A model generated the notes under the pieces. It saw nothing but the letters and a program-made list of their open reading frames with translations, did not search any database and had not been told where the DNA came from. The position numbers and the translations under genes were made by a program. This document shows positions 45,596-57,000 of a stretch of 60,000 bases of DNA, one piece after another (position 1 is the stretch's first letter; each line of letters begins with the position of its first letter). This stretch comes from Symsagittifera roscoffensis (taxonomy: Eukaryota; Xenacoelomorpha; Acoela; Convolutidae), in contig NC_087062.1 of assembly GCF_963678635.1 (NCBI RefSeq), forward strand, positions 22,123,789 through 22,183,788, given 5' to 3'.

Positions 45596-46598
45596 TGAAG
45601 TTCACCCTCGGTTCCCTGCTGGGACCTCCCGAGTTCGGTTCTCCTTCTTTTGGTCCACTCTTGCTGCTTAGTAGCCCGTCCAACCTATCCATGATAGCCT
45701 GAGTTCGCCTCTCCATCATCGCGTCTATCTTTGTGTCAAGAGTCCCAAGAGACTGCTCTTGCTGAATTCTTAACTTCTCCATGTCGTCTCTTAAGCGTAA
45801 CTCTCGCTGTTCCGCCTCTCTTGTCATTCGCGACAAGTTCTTTGCCATGTGCTCGTCCGTTCTTTCTTTCAAGCGTTTTTTGCTCCTGTCAACTTCTTGT
45901 CTATTGCGGTTTATTTCTTCTCGCAGACTTTCGCTTTCAATGTGAACTGCTCTTTCTAGTTCACTCATCCTTATTGACATCTGTTCATTTTGTTCTCCTA
46001 AACTGTCCACTATGTTGTTTAAGGCTTCTTCTAGTGCTGCTCCGTTATTCACGAGTGGCGTTACTAGTGGCGGTGCAACCCTGTCGGTCCCAGGTAGCTT
46101 CGTGCTGGTCGAGATCCGGGCCTTGACTCTCTGTCTCGACGTCTTTTCCTTATCTATTTCAGGATCCGCTAACGCGTTGCCTAGCCCTCTGGTTCTACTC
46201 TCTCCAGTTTGTGGCTCTGAACTCGTCATAATCGCGAAGTCTTTCGACTGGCCCGGTGTGTTTGCCTCTTTGCTTATCGTTGTCACTACACCAAATTTGT
46301 CCATGGTTCCAGTCTCTCTTCCGACGTATGCCTCATTCTCCTGGATCGAACTATTGAGGCTGACTTGAGATCCAAAGTCCCCTTGCTCCTCTTCTTCCTC
46401 TTCCTCCTGGGATTCACGTTCGTTTCCTGCGCCTCCTCCCATGGTGAATGGAAAGATGTTTCCGAAGGTGTTCTTCATTCTTTCTGAGAACGATGATGAC
46501 GTTGTTTGTTTCCCAGTACCGCCTGCCATCATAGTGTTGTCTGTCGGAGATCTTCTCGTCGCCGCTACTTTAGTTGAGATGTCGGACAGTTCCGACAT
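45558..46598 (-). CDS. Gag-like N-terminal ORF with coiled coil
   Basis: 346 codons with ATG at 46598 (MSELSDISTKV). The N-terminal third is low complexity (QEEEEEEEQGDFGSQ, glycines and serines). Residues about 200-300 form a long coiled coil (LGEQNEQMSIRMSELERAV, LREEINRNRQEVDRSKKRLK, EQRELRLRDDMEKLRIQQE). There is no zinc finger or enzyme motif. Its stop lies 38 nt inside the capsid ORF, which is in the +1 frame relative to it. It may be the true N-terminus of Gag (matrix-like) joined by a +1 shift or lost base, or a separate structural protein. I cannot decide between these. On the other side it overlaps the small first ORF by 34 nt. Confidence 0.72.
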   Translation of the reverse strand: MSELSDISTKVAATRRSPTDNTMMAGGTGKQTTSSSFSERMKNTFGNIFPFTMGGGAGNERESQEEEEEEEQGDFGSQVSLNSSIQENEAYVGRETGTMDKFGVVTTISKEANTPGQSKDFAIMTSSEPQTGESRTRGLGNALADPEIDKEKTSRQRVKARISTSTKLPGTDRVAPPLVTPLVNNGAALEEALNNIVDSLGEQNEQMSIRMSELERAVHIESESLREEINRNRQEVDRSKKRLKERTDEHMAKNLSRMTREAEQRELRLRDDMEKLRIQQEQSLGTLDTKIDAMMERRTQAIMDRLDGLLSSKSGPKEGEPNSGGPSREPRVNFNEHQKRKTYGST

Positions 46599-46948
46599 CT
46601 CTCTTCTCGATCCAATGTCCCGGTGGAAGTGGCAAAATCATGGCCTTGTTCTACCGGAGTAGATTCACTTGCCAGCCTTCTGCCTCTCCTTTCCAGTCCA
46701 TGTACTTCCTGGTTGTCGTTCATGACATGGTCTGTGTTGACCTCCACTTCTAAGAGTTCTTTACCCTCTTCTGATGTCTTCTGACTTCTCGTTTCAACCA
46801 TTCTGCCTGAAACCGTCTCCCCTTTGTCGGACCGGGATCGCTTGATCCAATCCACAAAAGGATCGGTCATCGTTTTTCTTTGCTTTTCAGGTATGAATTT
46901 CCTAGAGCTATTACCTCGTTTTGGTATCCTTGACTTGTCTAGACTCAT
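46565..46948 (-). CDS. Small basic first ORF of the element
   Basis: 127 codons with ATG at 46948 (MSLDKSRIPKRGNSSRKFIP). Basic at the N-terminus (KRGNSSRK, WIKRSRSDKGE, MVETRSQKTSEE), acidic in the middle, and with CRNCPTSQ at the end. No recognised domain. It is the first ATG frame after the long leader. It overlaps the coiled-coil ORF by 34 nt with a -1 relation, which could allow termination-reinitiation or a shift, or could be a mutational break in one long Gag. Two CC-type cysteines alone are not enough to call a zinc finger. Confidence 0.5.
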   Translation of the reverse strand: MSLDKSRIPKRGNSSRKFIPEKQRKTMTDPFVDWIKRSRSDKGETVSGRMVETRSQKTSEEGKELLEVEVNTDHVMNDNQEVHGLERRGRRLASESTPVEQGHDFATSTGTLDREERCRNCPTSQLK

Positions 46949-49892
46949 TCTCTATTTGACACTTCTTAATGCCTAAACACTTTAACTCGATTGCTAGTGA
47001 CCTTATAATTTTATTAACAATAATAATGACACAACACAATAAGTTTCACAAGATTCTATTAAATAGTGACCACGAATCCCTGTATGTTATCAGAGTACAG
47101 TTTGTATAAAATTTATTCACACTAACCGATTATCGGTCGTAAGATTTGAAAACTAGCACAATATGATGTTATCAGTCAATTTAAAAGATAGTGTACTCAC
47201 TACCCAATCAAGCACAGTTTACGTTGATTTAAAATCAAAAACAAAAAAATATATACAATGACAGAATATTAATGCCTCTATGAAAAAAACGTATGTGTAG
47301 TGTACTTTTAGTCTGTCGTAATACAATAGTCGAACTTGTCTTTTAAAGAAAAAGCTTTCCCTGCTCGGTGCTGCACCAAACAGACAAAACTTTGAAGGCA
47401 GTAATTTTCTCAAGTGGGCGTCTATTGCACCCACCGAGTACTGTGTTACCTATCTGCCTTCGAACTGCCCGAGCTAGACCTACTAAAACCCTCAGGGCAG
47501 TCACTTTTCACAAAAACGTATTATGTTGCAATCCACACCAATGAGTCACGCTCTTTTTAATATAGACTTAGTGTCGCGAATATCCGAGTTCGGACCTGTT
47601 TTGTTTTGGTCTGGTTCTTATTGAAAGGCAAGTTACCAGTGCAGTCACTGATACCTAGCCTGTGTGCTAATAACCTAATACCTCTCACTTTAGTCTTTCT
47701 TTCGCCTACCTAAGTCCTTTAATAAAATAATACCCCTCCGGATTGGCACAAATAGGACCCTTCCGGACTAACAAAATCTAGACCCCTCCGGATTGGGACC
47801 CCTCCGAGTTAGTTAACACAAGACCCCTCCGGATTTGGACCCCTCCGAATTAGCAACTATAAGACCCCTCCGGATTCGGACCCCTCCTAACTTGAAAAAA
47901 AAAAAATCTTTGACCACTCCGGATTGGTAAAAGTAGCTTTTCGGAGATTTCCTTCTTTCAACCTATACCCCTCCGCATACGCTCTCCGATGCAATTTTGA
48001 TTTTTCAATTAACTAGGAAGGGTATGTACTACTTTCCTAGACCCTTCCGGATTGAAGTTAAGCCTCTTATTTGACAATTCACGCTAACGGTGAAGGGTCT
48101 TACCGCTCGCCTAACTTCGGCTCGATTAAGGTTTTGCTGTGCCCCTAGCCTTCCTTTTTCGTCTGGAACAGCCTAAAATTACTTTATTCAACCGCTATTA
48201 CCTTTTGGTAGGGGTATAAGGGCTCTTCTAAAAGAAATTTATAAAACGTGAAGGGTGTACCCTTCCAAATTGAGGAGTTCTGCTAAAAACAATCTCAAAA
48301 AAAATTTCACGCTTACTTTTCCGAAAAATTTTTGTCCCTATCAGTAAGCTCAGCTAATTTCTGATCTATTGGTACCAAGATCAACTTGATATGCTTAGTA
48401 GTTCCAAAGTTATTAACCAAAACGTCTTTTTTCTAAACTCAAGAAAATTCTCTCTTATAGGTTCAGCCTAACTTTTTCCGCAAATCTGGTCCTTTCGACC
48501 TAAAAATTATTGATCCGAGCTCAGAAGGCCTATACTCTTCTAGTTCAATGCAAAAGACCCGATCTAAAACGCTTTAGTTGAAAAAATTTGCGAAAAACTG
48601 TGCTACCTGTACCCCTCCGGATTGATGAATCCACCAAATCAAACACGTTAAGTTCGATTTCTCTGCAACCCGGAAGGCTTTCGGGTAGCGGGTTTTAAAA
48701 CTTGTAGATTCACTAGTGGAAGTTGTCCGAACAACTATTTTTACTGTTGTAACTCAAAAATTTCAAAAAAAATTTCTGAATTTTTTGTGTTTCGGTTTCT
48801 CAAAAATCACGAAAATTCGGTTTTTGGTTCCAAAATAGTTCCAACCACTTCCGAACTAAACTTAATCGGTTCTATCTATTATGATAGTGCAGTTACGATG
48901 TAACACACTACTTAAGCGCTTTTTTCCGTTTCAAAAAATATCGATATTTCAAAAATCGCGACTTGTGGGGGGATCAAAATATCAAAATTTTGACCCTAAA
49001 AACCGGTCTGTTTTCGTTGTTTTTCACTGAAAAACGATAAAAGACTATTAATATAGGCTATATAATTAATAATATTAGTAATACTATACCCCTCCGGGTT
49101 TGTTCAATATCTGAATTAAGGTGCTTAACTCGGATACTCGCAGTTCGGTGAAGGGTCACTACAGTGCAGCACTGTCGAGCCCCCCACAGATTACTATCTT
49201 AGTTTTTGTACCAAAAGGGATACAAAACTTGTTAACGATACCCAAACAGTCGATTGTTGTTGTCGTTGAGCCCCTTCTTGTTGCTCCTTGTGCTGCTTGC
49301 CGGATCAGTCTTCTCCCAAGACCCTTCCGAATTGAGCGCAAATCAGCTGACCCTTCCGGATTGAGCGCAATTTATCATTAACGTGCTTAAATGCTCAAAT
49401 AACCCTACAGTACAAGCCTCACAAACGGGCTACAAAACTGATCGTAACGATCCTGACTGACATAAATGCCTGTAACAACAATATATCTATCAACAACAAA
49501 GGGGGGGTCGGATCACATCTTGTCTGGGGGGATGATTTCTACTGATTTTTTTAAACTTTTTTACTGTTTTTGGTTTTTTCGGTTATTTTTTTATGTTTTT
49601 TGTTTTTCTTGGGTACTATACTACTTTTTGTTTAGTTTTTTATATATCTTTAAGTGTTTTTGTTCACGAACCCTTCAGGGAACGACGGGACCGCGAATCC
49701 CCCCACCCTTCCTGGTTCGTGAATTTTCGGTCTTAACTAAGTTAAAAAGCTATTCACGGTAATCCGGAAGGCTTCCGCGTTCCGAACTACCCTTCCGCCC
49801 CGGCGGCTTAGGCCTATTAAGGGCGTTAATGTGAGCATCCGCTCGGCGCGGAGTGCTCGTTAACGGTTCTGCCGGTCATGATGTTAAAAAAG
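46949..49892 (-). other. Long 5' leader of the retrotransposon
   Basis: About 2.9 kb between the primer-binding site and the first ORF without a substantial open frame (a 71-codon frame at 47219-47434 has no features). It carries the CCCCTCCGGATT motif array, a T-rich tract at about 49536-49660 on the plus strand, G runs at 49499-49530, and pieces resembling LTR text (TCCGGATTGATGAATCCACC at about 48613 and ATCCGGAAGGCTTCCG at about 49761). A leader this long and motif-rich is unusual for a gypsy-type element. Packaging, translation control or regulatory binding are possible roles. Confidence 0.7.
47731..47895. repeat. Dense array of the CCCCTCCGGATT motif
   Basis: Eight copies or near-copies of ACCCCTCCGGATTGG in 165 bp (near 47732, 47757, 47782, 47797, 47823, 47838, 47863 and 47880). 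Several are back-to-back with spacings of 15, 25 and 26 bp. More single copies occur to the right near 47911, 47967, 48041, 48258, 48610, 49088, 49320 and 49342. The core contains the palindrome TCCGGA. Both LTR types hold the same motif (CCCTTCCGGATTC or CCCCTCCGGATTC), so it is a signature of this family. Confidence 0.85.
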
Positions 49893-49894
49893 AA

Positions 49895-49912
49895 TAACAC
49901 CCAGGAGCGCCA
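49895..49912 (-). promoter_or_regulatory. tRNA primer-binding site
   Basis: On the element strand the sequence reads TGGCGCTCCTGGGTGTTA, beginning with the TGG expected to pair with a tRNA CCA end. It is 12 nt from the LTR end (GTTACA), slightly more than usual. The inferred tRNA 3' end is ...CACCCAGGAGCGCCA. It fits a cytosolic tRNA whose acceptor 3' strand is CAGGAGC with discriminator G; it resembles, but does not equal, the tRNA-Asn end known from some invertebrates. The amino acid is not assigned. Confidence 0.68.
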
Positions 49913-49924
49913 TAAAAACATCTA

Positions 49925-51490
49925 TGTAACATTCGCCCGGAAGATACATATCGACGGAAAATAAAACTAAGTCCTAAGACGACTGGCTAACGTCTAAACA
50001 GAGCCTTTTATGCTTTTCACCGTCTCTACCAAGCCAGTACTTTCGGTGGTATTTTCGGGTACATCGGGTCAACAAAAACGTTACTGCTTTCGGCTTCGGT
50101 CAAAACACTCAAATTAACTTAATTACATGCAGAAATAGTGAGCTCATGGCTGGGTCTCAGTATTCCCAGACCACGAGGTCACTCCTAAAAACAGGGCTAC
50201 TATTATTTATCATATTACTATTGTTTTTGTTCAGTAGATAAAAATCATCATCTCCATCGAAGATGGATCAACCCTTTCCCCCAACTCCTAGCTTCTCATC
50301 CTTATCAAAATGAATCCAGTTGTTAATTAAATTCAAATCAGGACACGACAAGAAGCTAAAAGTCTATATAAAAGAATAAAAGTCTCAGTTCCGAAACCCT
50401 TCCGGATTCTTGAATCCACCGAATCAAGCTCGTTAATCTTGATTTCTTCTTAATCCGGAAGGCTGTCCTCCACCCTTCACCGTTATCTGCAACGGCCTTG
50501 CAACTATTGTAGCGACACAATAGTTGCAACTCGGAGTGCTCTGCTATTCCTGCAATCTGCTGTTGTTTTTTATCACGATTCTCGTAGTTATCGTCCGCGC
50601 AACTAATGTTGTTGTGTTGTTTTCTAGCTTTTCTGCCAAAATGGCCGTTTCTGACGTTTCTCAGAAATGTTACATAATCACTTCGAAAATTTAAAAATTA
50701 GCAATTTCCGAATCCTTTAACCTTCACGTTTTGTTCAATCGTCCAAAAAACGTTCTTAATTCTCAATAATCACCAATCCGGAAGGCTCGCTGCTAAAAAT
50801 TCGAATTCCGCAGAGATTGCATTTTGGCCATTCTGGTCGAATGTCACAAACAGTGACCTACTTAAGTCACATATGAGGTTAAAGAAAAATAGGCCCTATA
50901 ACCATTGGCTCAAGAGTCAGGGACACTATCTTTTGTGTTTTTCTACCTCAAACGGTCGGAGCCAATTCGGTTCACTTGCGACATGAGACTAAAACCTTTG
51001 TTACAGCTTGAAGGCCACTACCAAAATACCCCTCCCCCACTCTAGAAAATAAGAACGTCCCCATACTTAGGTCTCAAAATACCTAAGCCACGCGAACGCC
51101 GTTAAGAACAGGGTCGGGACAATCCCTATAATTACTTTTAATTAGACAGCGGAACTTTGATCCATTTCAGATGGATCAACCCAAACTCTCCTTATCTCAA
51201 GATACCAATATAAAACACACTCAAATTTAAATTGGGTACTCACATACCGGCACACTCTAGAATTGGAGAAACTAAATTAACCAGCAACTCTAGCATAAAT
51301 GGGTAATCAAGTTTTAGATAAGTTGGTTTTAACTCAAGAAACAAGTTTTGGTTCTGGACCATTGGGAGACTTCGCTTGTCCACCTTTCCATCAAAGGTTC
51401 ACTCTGGTCCACTTCTAATTGACTTCTTCGTTACTCGTGATCGCTCTGCCTTCTGTTTCGAATGAGACAGCTCTACTCTCGTGTAATCTT
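49925..51490 (-). mobile_element. LTR-A, right (5') copy
   Basis: 1566 bp, nearly identical to 31426-32989, next to the primer-binding site as expected for the 5' LTR of a minus-strand element. Contains the stem-loop (50498-50529), CCCTTCCGGATTC, TATATAAAAG near 50365 and the paired ACTGGCT...AGCCAGT near its inner end. Beyond AATCTT at 51490 lie 24 bp of unrelated sequence and then the TGTAAC start of LTR-B at 51515. Confidence 0.85.
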
Positions 51491-51514
51491 TGAAATTGTG
51501 AAATTGCGAATAGC

Positions 51515-53250
51515 TGTAACATTCGCCCGGAAGATACATATCGACGGAAAATAAAGCTAGGTTCCAAGACGACTGGCCAACGTCTAAACAGAGCTCTACA
51601 TGCTTTTCACCGTCTCTACCAAGCCAGTTCTTTTGGTGGTCTTTCTAACATCGGGTCGACAAAAACGTTACTGCTTTCGGCTTCGGTCAAAACACTCAAA
51701 TTAACTAGATTACATGCAGAAATAGCGAGCTCATGGCGGGGTCTCAGTATCCCCAGACCACGAGGTCACTCCTAAAAACAGGGCTACTACTACTAAATAT
51801 TGAATTATCGACTGCTATTTTTTGAATTATTATTGTTTTTGTTCAGTAGATAAAAATCATCATCTCCATCGAAGATGGATCAACCCTTTCCCCCAACTCC
51901 TAGCTTCTCATCTTAGCAGAATGAATTCAGATGTTAATTCAATTCAGGACATAATAGGGAAGCTAAAAATTTGTATAAAATGATATAAGTTCCAGTCCCG
52001 AGACCCCTCCGGATTCTTGAATCCGGGGAAATTAGACTCTTATTCTCCTTCCGGAAGGCTGTCGTCTACCCTTCACCGTTGTTCGCAACGGCCTTGCAAC
52101 TATTGTAGCGACACAATAGTTGCAACTCGGAACGGTCTCTGCTACTTTTGCAACTCGTTGTTGTTTTCCAATCACAATTCTCGTTGTTATCGCTATCGCA
52201 ACTAATGTTGTTGTTGTGTTTTATTTCGGTTTTCTGCCAAAATGGTCGTTTCTGACGTTTCTCAGAAATATGACGTCATACTTCGAATTTTTAAAATTTC
52301 AAAATACCAGAATATCTTGACCTTCACCGTTTGACTAATCGTCAAATCTCTTAAAACCGTCAATTCGGAAGGTTAGCTGCTAAAATTTCGAATCTGTTGC
52401 GTCTGCATTTTGGTGCATTCTGGTCGAATGTCACATACTCCCCGGACATTCCGGTCAATGTCCTCCTTGAATCTCGCAAAGTTCGTAAAATTGGTACAGT
52501 GTCATCGAACAGAATTTACAAAATGCACGAAATCACTTTTATCCACGTCATATCGACTCACTGCAGAATATAAATGGCATCACACTACATCACTATAGCC
52601 TTCAAATTTTTTCATTAATCTGCACATTGAGGATTTGACCTAAGATAAAAACATCTTTTCTGACTTCCAATGTCAATGCCCTGATTAAAACTTTTTCTCC
52701 TAGATTTTTAAAAGATGTTGGTTTGCAGGACAGTCCTGCCAACCAACAAGCTAAAATTATCCTACTATGCTTCTTCCCTTCGGAAATCTTGCTTGTTATT
52801 GTCCTGAATATTAAAACTAAGGAACTCTGTGGTTATAAAGAACAATGAAACAATCTCCCTCTTCAAGAGATTACCCAAGCCTTTCATGTCACCACAAAAT
52901 GATCAGTTCTCCTAGTTGATTAAAAACAATCATGCAGGCTGGAATATTTTAATATACTCTTTACTCAAGCCTTTCTAAATAAATAGTAAGTAAGTGTTTC
53001 TAAAGCCACTTACTAAAATCAAAATGCAAATTTATAAATGCAACAAATTCTTCAATGTTCAAAGCTCAACTAAATGTTTCAGTTTTCAATTACAACTTGG
53101 TTGCTTAGTTTCTCACTTGATTTTTTCTCACACACATAAAACAATTCTGAGTTTTAACTTCTTCTTTTTCGTCACTCTTTTGTTCTCTTCTTTTCGTTGT
53201 TTAGAAGTTCTAAAACTTCTAAATTCTTCTAATTTTTTTTTCTTTTTGCC
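51515..53250 (-). mobile_element. LTR-B, fullest copy
   Basis: Begins TGTAACATTCGCCCGGAAG like LTR-A and follows it with moderate divergence to about 52460 (TGTCACATACTCCCCGG), after which LTR-B has its own sequence. Includes CCCCTCCGGATTC at about 52003, the stem-loop at 52094-52125, GCAGGACAGTCCTGC near 52726 and the TTTAGAAGTT hairpin at 53200-53223. The right boundary with the ORF 3' end is uncertain. It is followed at once by last-ORF sequence, so the join LTR-B plus last ORF matches the 3' end of an element. Confidence 0.78.
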
Positions 53251-53271
53251 TCTTGTTCTTTCGACCGTTTG

Positions 53272-53990
53272 TCAATGTTCCATCTCTTCCTCCTGTGACA
53301 CTGACTCTGCACTTTCAGTTTCTGTGTCTTGCAACACATCGTTAACTATTCTGACGCTGTTGGAAGCAGTCCTCCAACACTTCTGCTCTTCTACCCTCTG
53401 TTTGCAACAAGGTAGGGGTCCACGTTAGATTCTCTATTTCGGCAGAAGCTGTTGTGGAGACACAACGTCACGTTTCTCTCCAAATCTTCCTTCAAAATCT
53501 CTTTCTTCTCCTTTCCACTACGTTCACTCGTCCTGGAAATTCTCTTTACAGCGGTGGTCACTGCATTCCGATGAGTCACGAAAGCTCGCTTGAAAGCTTC
53601 TGCTCCAATGTCCAGCTGATATCCACTGTAACCTCTGCCGTGCTTCGACATATGCTTTTTGGCATATTCGTACAACCATGCAGTCATGTTAGCTCTGAAC
53701 CATGGCATCAATCATCTTCTCGCCCTTATCTTTTTCACTTCCATCGGAATGTTTAGAATCTTGCACATTGTCTCAAAAAGATCTAAGTCTTTTAGACAAT
53801 CCAATTTCTGCAACTGTTCTCTCGTCGGTGCCTCCTGTCTATTGTTTTTTCTCAAATGAGCCTCCAGCCATCGTATCGCCATCATAACTCCCACTATCAC
53901 TATCGTTATGGGCCGTGATGAGTCTGCTAAACCCATGGAGAGCAGCTCTCCAGATCCCAGATCAACACCAGATTACTACGCTCGGGATAC
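53272..53990 (-). pseudogene. Last-ORF relic, tandem unit 1
   Basis: C-terminal portion of the same protein as 34229-34858, from the stop codon side back to MGLADSSRPIT. It is broken by an in-frame TGA near 53712 (CGA in the other copies, a C to T change at CpG) and by loss of one G near 53412, which shifts the last residues to DPYLVANRG. It stops abruptly near 53990, where the chimeric junction to LTR sequence begins. Confidence 0.82.
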
Positions 53991-54045
53991 CACCAGGTCT
54001 GCAGCAAGCAGTGTCAGGAAAACTCAGTATACCCAGACCACGAGG
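53967..54045. other. Chimeric junction between last ORF and LTR-B
   Basis: ORF sequence CACCAGATTACTACGCTCGGG...GCAGCAAGCAGTG runs directly into LTR text CTCAGTAT...CCAGACCACGAGGTCACTCC at about 54023. Both parent sequences have AACTC or TCTC at this point, so the join used a few shared bases. The same junction recurs at 57036-57120, showing that a single joining event was later multiplied. Confidence 0.85.
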
Positions 54046-57000
54046 TCACTCCTAAAAACAGGGCTATTACTATTTATTGAATTATTATTGTTTTTGTTCA
54101 GTAGATAAAAATCATCATCTCCATCGGAGATGGATCAACCCTTTCCCCCAACTCCTAGCTTCTCATCAACAGCAGAATGAATTCAGATGTTAATTAAATT
54201 CAGTTCAGGACATAATAGGGAAGCTAAAAGTTTGTATAAAATGATATAAGTTCCAGTCCCAAGACTCCTCCGGATTCTTGAATCCGGGGAAATAAGAGTC
54301 TTATTCTCCTTCCGGAAGGCTGTCTTCCACCCTTCACCGTTGTTCGCAACGGCCTTGCAACTATTAAAGCGACACAATAGTTGCAACTCGGAACAGTCTC
54401 TGCTACTTCTGCAACTCGTTGTTGTTTTCCAATCACAATTCTCGTTGTTATCTCTATCGCAACTAATGTTGTTGTTGTGTTTTACTTCGGTTTTCTGCCA
54501 AAATGGTCGTTTCTGACGTTTCTCAGAAAGATGACGTCATACTTCGAATTTTTAAAATTTCAAAATACCAGAATATCTTGACCTTCACCGTTTGACTAAT
54601 CGTCCCAATTACGTTGTTAATCTCTTAAAACGGTCAATTCGGAAGGTTAGCTGCTAAAATTTCGAATCTGTTGCGTCTGCATTTTGTTGTATTCTGGTCG
54701 AATGTCACATACTCCCCGGACAGTCCGGTCAATGTCCTCATTGAATCTCGCAATTTTCGTAAAATTGGTACAGTGTCATTGAACAGAATTTACAAAATGC
54801 ACGAAATTACTTTTATCCACGTCACATCGACTCACTGCAGAATACAAATGGCATCAGACTACATCACTATAGCCTTCAAATTTTTTCATTAATCTGCACA
54901 TTGAGGATATGACCTAAGATAAAAACATATTTTCTGACTTTCAATGGGAATGCCTTGATTAAAACTTTTTCTCCTAGGTTTTTAAAAGATGTTGGTTTGC
55001 AGGACAGTCCTGCCAACCAACAAGCTAAAATTATCCTACTATGCTTCTTCACTTCGGAAATCTTGCTTGTTTTTGTCCCGAATTTTAAAACTAAGAAACT
55101 CTGTGGTTAGAAAGAACAATGAAACAATCTTCCTCTTCGAGAGATTACCCAAGCCTTTCATATCACCACAAAGTGATTAGTTCTCCTAGTTGATTAAAAA
55201 CAGTCATGCAGGCTGGAATATTTAAATATACTCTTTACTCAAGCCTTTCTAAATAATTAGTAAGTAAGTGTCTCTAAAGCCACTTACTAAAATCAAAATG
55301 CAAATTTAAAAATGCAACAAATTCTTTATTGTTCAAAGCTCAACTAAATGTTTCAGTTTTCAATTACAACTTGGTTGCTTAGTTTCTCACTTGAGTTTTT
55401 CTCACACACATAAAACAATTCTGAGTTTTAACTTCTTCTTTTTCGTCACTCCTTTGTTTCTCTTCTTTTTGTCGTTTAGAAGTTCTAAAACTTCTAAATT
55501 CTTCTAATTTCCTTTCTTTTTGCCTCTTGTTCTTTCGACCGTTTGTCAATGTTCCATCTCTTCCTCCTGTGACACTGACTCTGCACTTTCAGTTACTGTG
55601 TCTTGCAACACATCGTTAGCTATTCTGACGCTGTTGGAAGCAGTCCTCCAACACTTCTGCTCTTCTACCATCTGTTTGCATCAAGGTAGGGGGTCCACGT
55701 TAGATTCTCTGTTTCGGCAGAAGCTGTTGTGGAGACACAACGTCACGTTTTTCTCCAAATCTTCCTTCAACATCTCTTCCTTGTCCTTTCCACTACGTTC
55801 ACTCGTCCTGAAAATTCTCTTTACAGCGGTGGTCACTGCATTCCGATGAGTCACGAAAGCTCGCTTGAAAGCTCCTGCTCCAATGTCCAGCTGATATCCA
55901 CTGTACACTCTGCCGTGCTTCGACATATGCTTTTTGGCATATTAGTACAACCATGCAGTCATGTTAGCTCTGAACCATGGCATCAATCGTCTTCTCGTCC
56001 ATATATTTTTCACTTCCATCGGAATGTTTAGAATCTTGCACATTGTCTCAAAAAGATCTAAATCTTTTAGACAATCCAATTTCTGCAACTGTTCTCTCGT
56101 CGGTGCCTCCTGTCTATTGTTTTCTCTCACATGAGCCTCCAGCCATCGTATCGCCATCATAACTCCCACTATCACTTTCGTTATGGGCCGTGATGAGTCT
56201 GGTAAACCCATGGAGATCAACACCAGATTACTACGCTCGGGATACCACCAGGTCTGCAGCAAGCAGTGGCAGGGAAACTCGTCGTGTGTCAACATGATGC
56301 TCCTCCAATTACGTTTTCCCGAAGCTTTCAGTAATGGTTCCACTTCCATCATCACTCGGTGGACATCATCATTCTCGTCCACTGTATTGTAATCCGTAAC
56401 AGTTGATCCTTTCTGTTTCTGTCTTTCAAAGTCACTGAAGTTCCCACTCACGTATCCCATGATCTTCCTTCACGGTATCGATTCCAACACATCCTTTGTT
56501 CTCTCTGGAACTGCTGAGAACATCTTACATAGCAACTCGTAAGATTTTTCGGACATTCTTGTTAGTCTCACACACTTTGGCACTGAGAAGGCTTGATCCA
56601 CGATCGTTCTCGTACTCTTTACATCCACAGCTACGAAATGCACCGGGTATCTCCTCTTGCACATTGGAGCCAATGTCGATCCCACCAAACATCGTGCTCC
56701 TGATGGTCTACAATAAGACTCACCATGTCTGATGTTCATTTCCGTCTCGATCGCTTCCCTCCATTTTCCTATGTACTTTTGCTCAGTTTGCAGAACTCCT
56801 GGGAACACTTCTACACTGATGGCTGTGACCATCTCATGTTTCTGTTCTAGATTCAATAGTGACTCTAAAGAACCAAACATGCTGTAGAATCCTAGTGCAG
56901 TCACTAGATTCACCTCAGTTCCTCCATGGCAACCTGCGATCAGTTCCCTTTCCGTTCTTGCTTTCATCACGACATTCCCAAACAATATCGTCAATTGCTT

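Larger units (their letters stand above)
31426..51490 (-). mobile_element. Composite Ty3/gypsy-type LTR retrotransposon with macro and SGNH-like domains
   Basis: A minus-strand element flanked by two LTR-A blocks (31426-32989 and 49925-51490) that differ at only a few bases. Order from right to left: LTR, primer-binding site (49895-49912), 3-kb leader, Gag ORFs, protease, reverse transcriptase, RNase H, integrase, macro domain, a separate SGNH-like ORF, a polypurine-like region, a partial LTR of a second type (32996-34130), then the left LTR. Protease, RT, RNase H and integrase in that order put it in the Ty3/gypsy group. No matching target-site duplication is seen outside the LTRs; on the left the flank is another LTR fragment. 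Frameshifts in RT, two in-frame stops and a deletion in the last ORF show that this copy is inactive. Confidence 0.82.

Noticed and set aside
34500-46900. Plus-strand open frames opposite the retrotransposon genes, up to 242 codons (for example 37409-38137)
   Set aside because: They are antisense shadows of the GC-richer minus-strand coding DNA and show no domain.
47219-47434. 71-codon minus-strand ORF in the leader
   Set aside because: No domain, no conservation to compare, and composition like the surrounding leader.
31415-51500. Target-site duplication flanking the LTR-A pair
   Set aside because: The bases outside the two LTRs (GTAAC before 31426 and TGAAA after 51490) do not match. The left flank is another LTR fragment.
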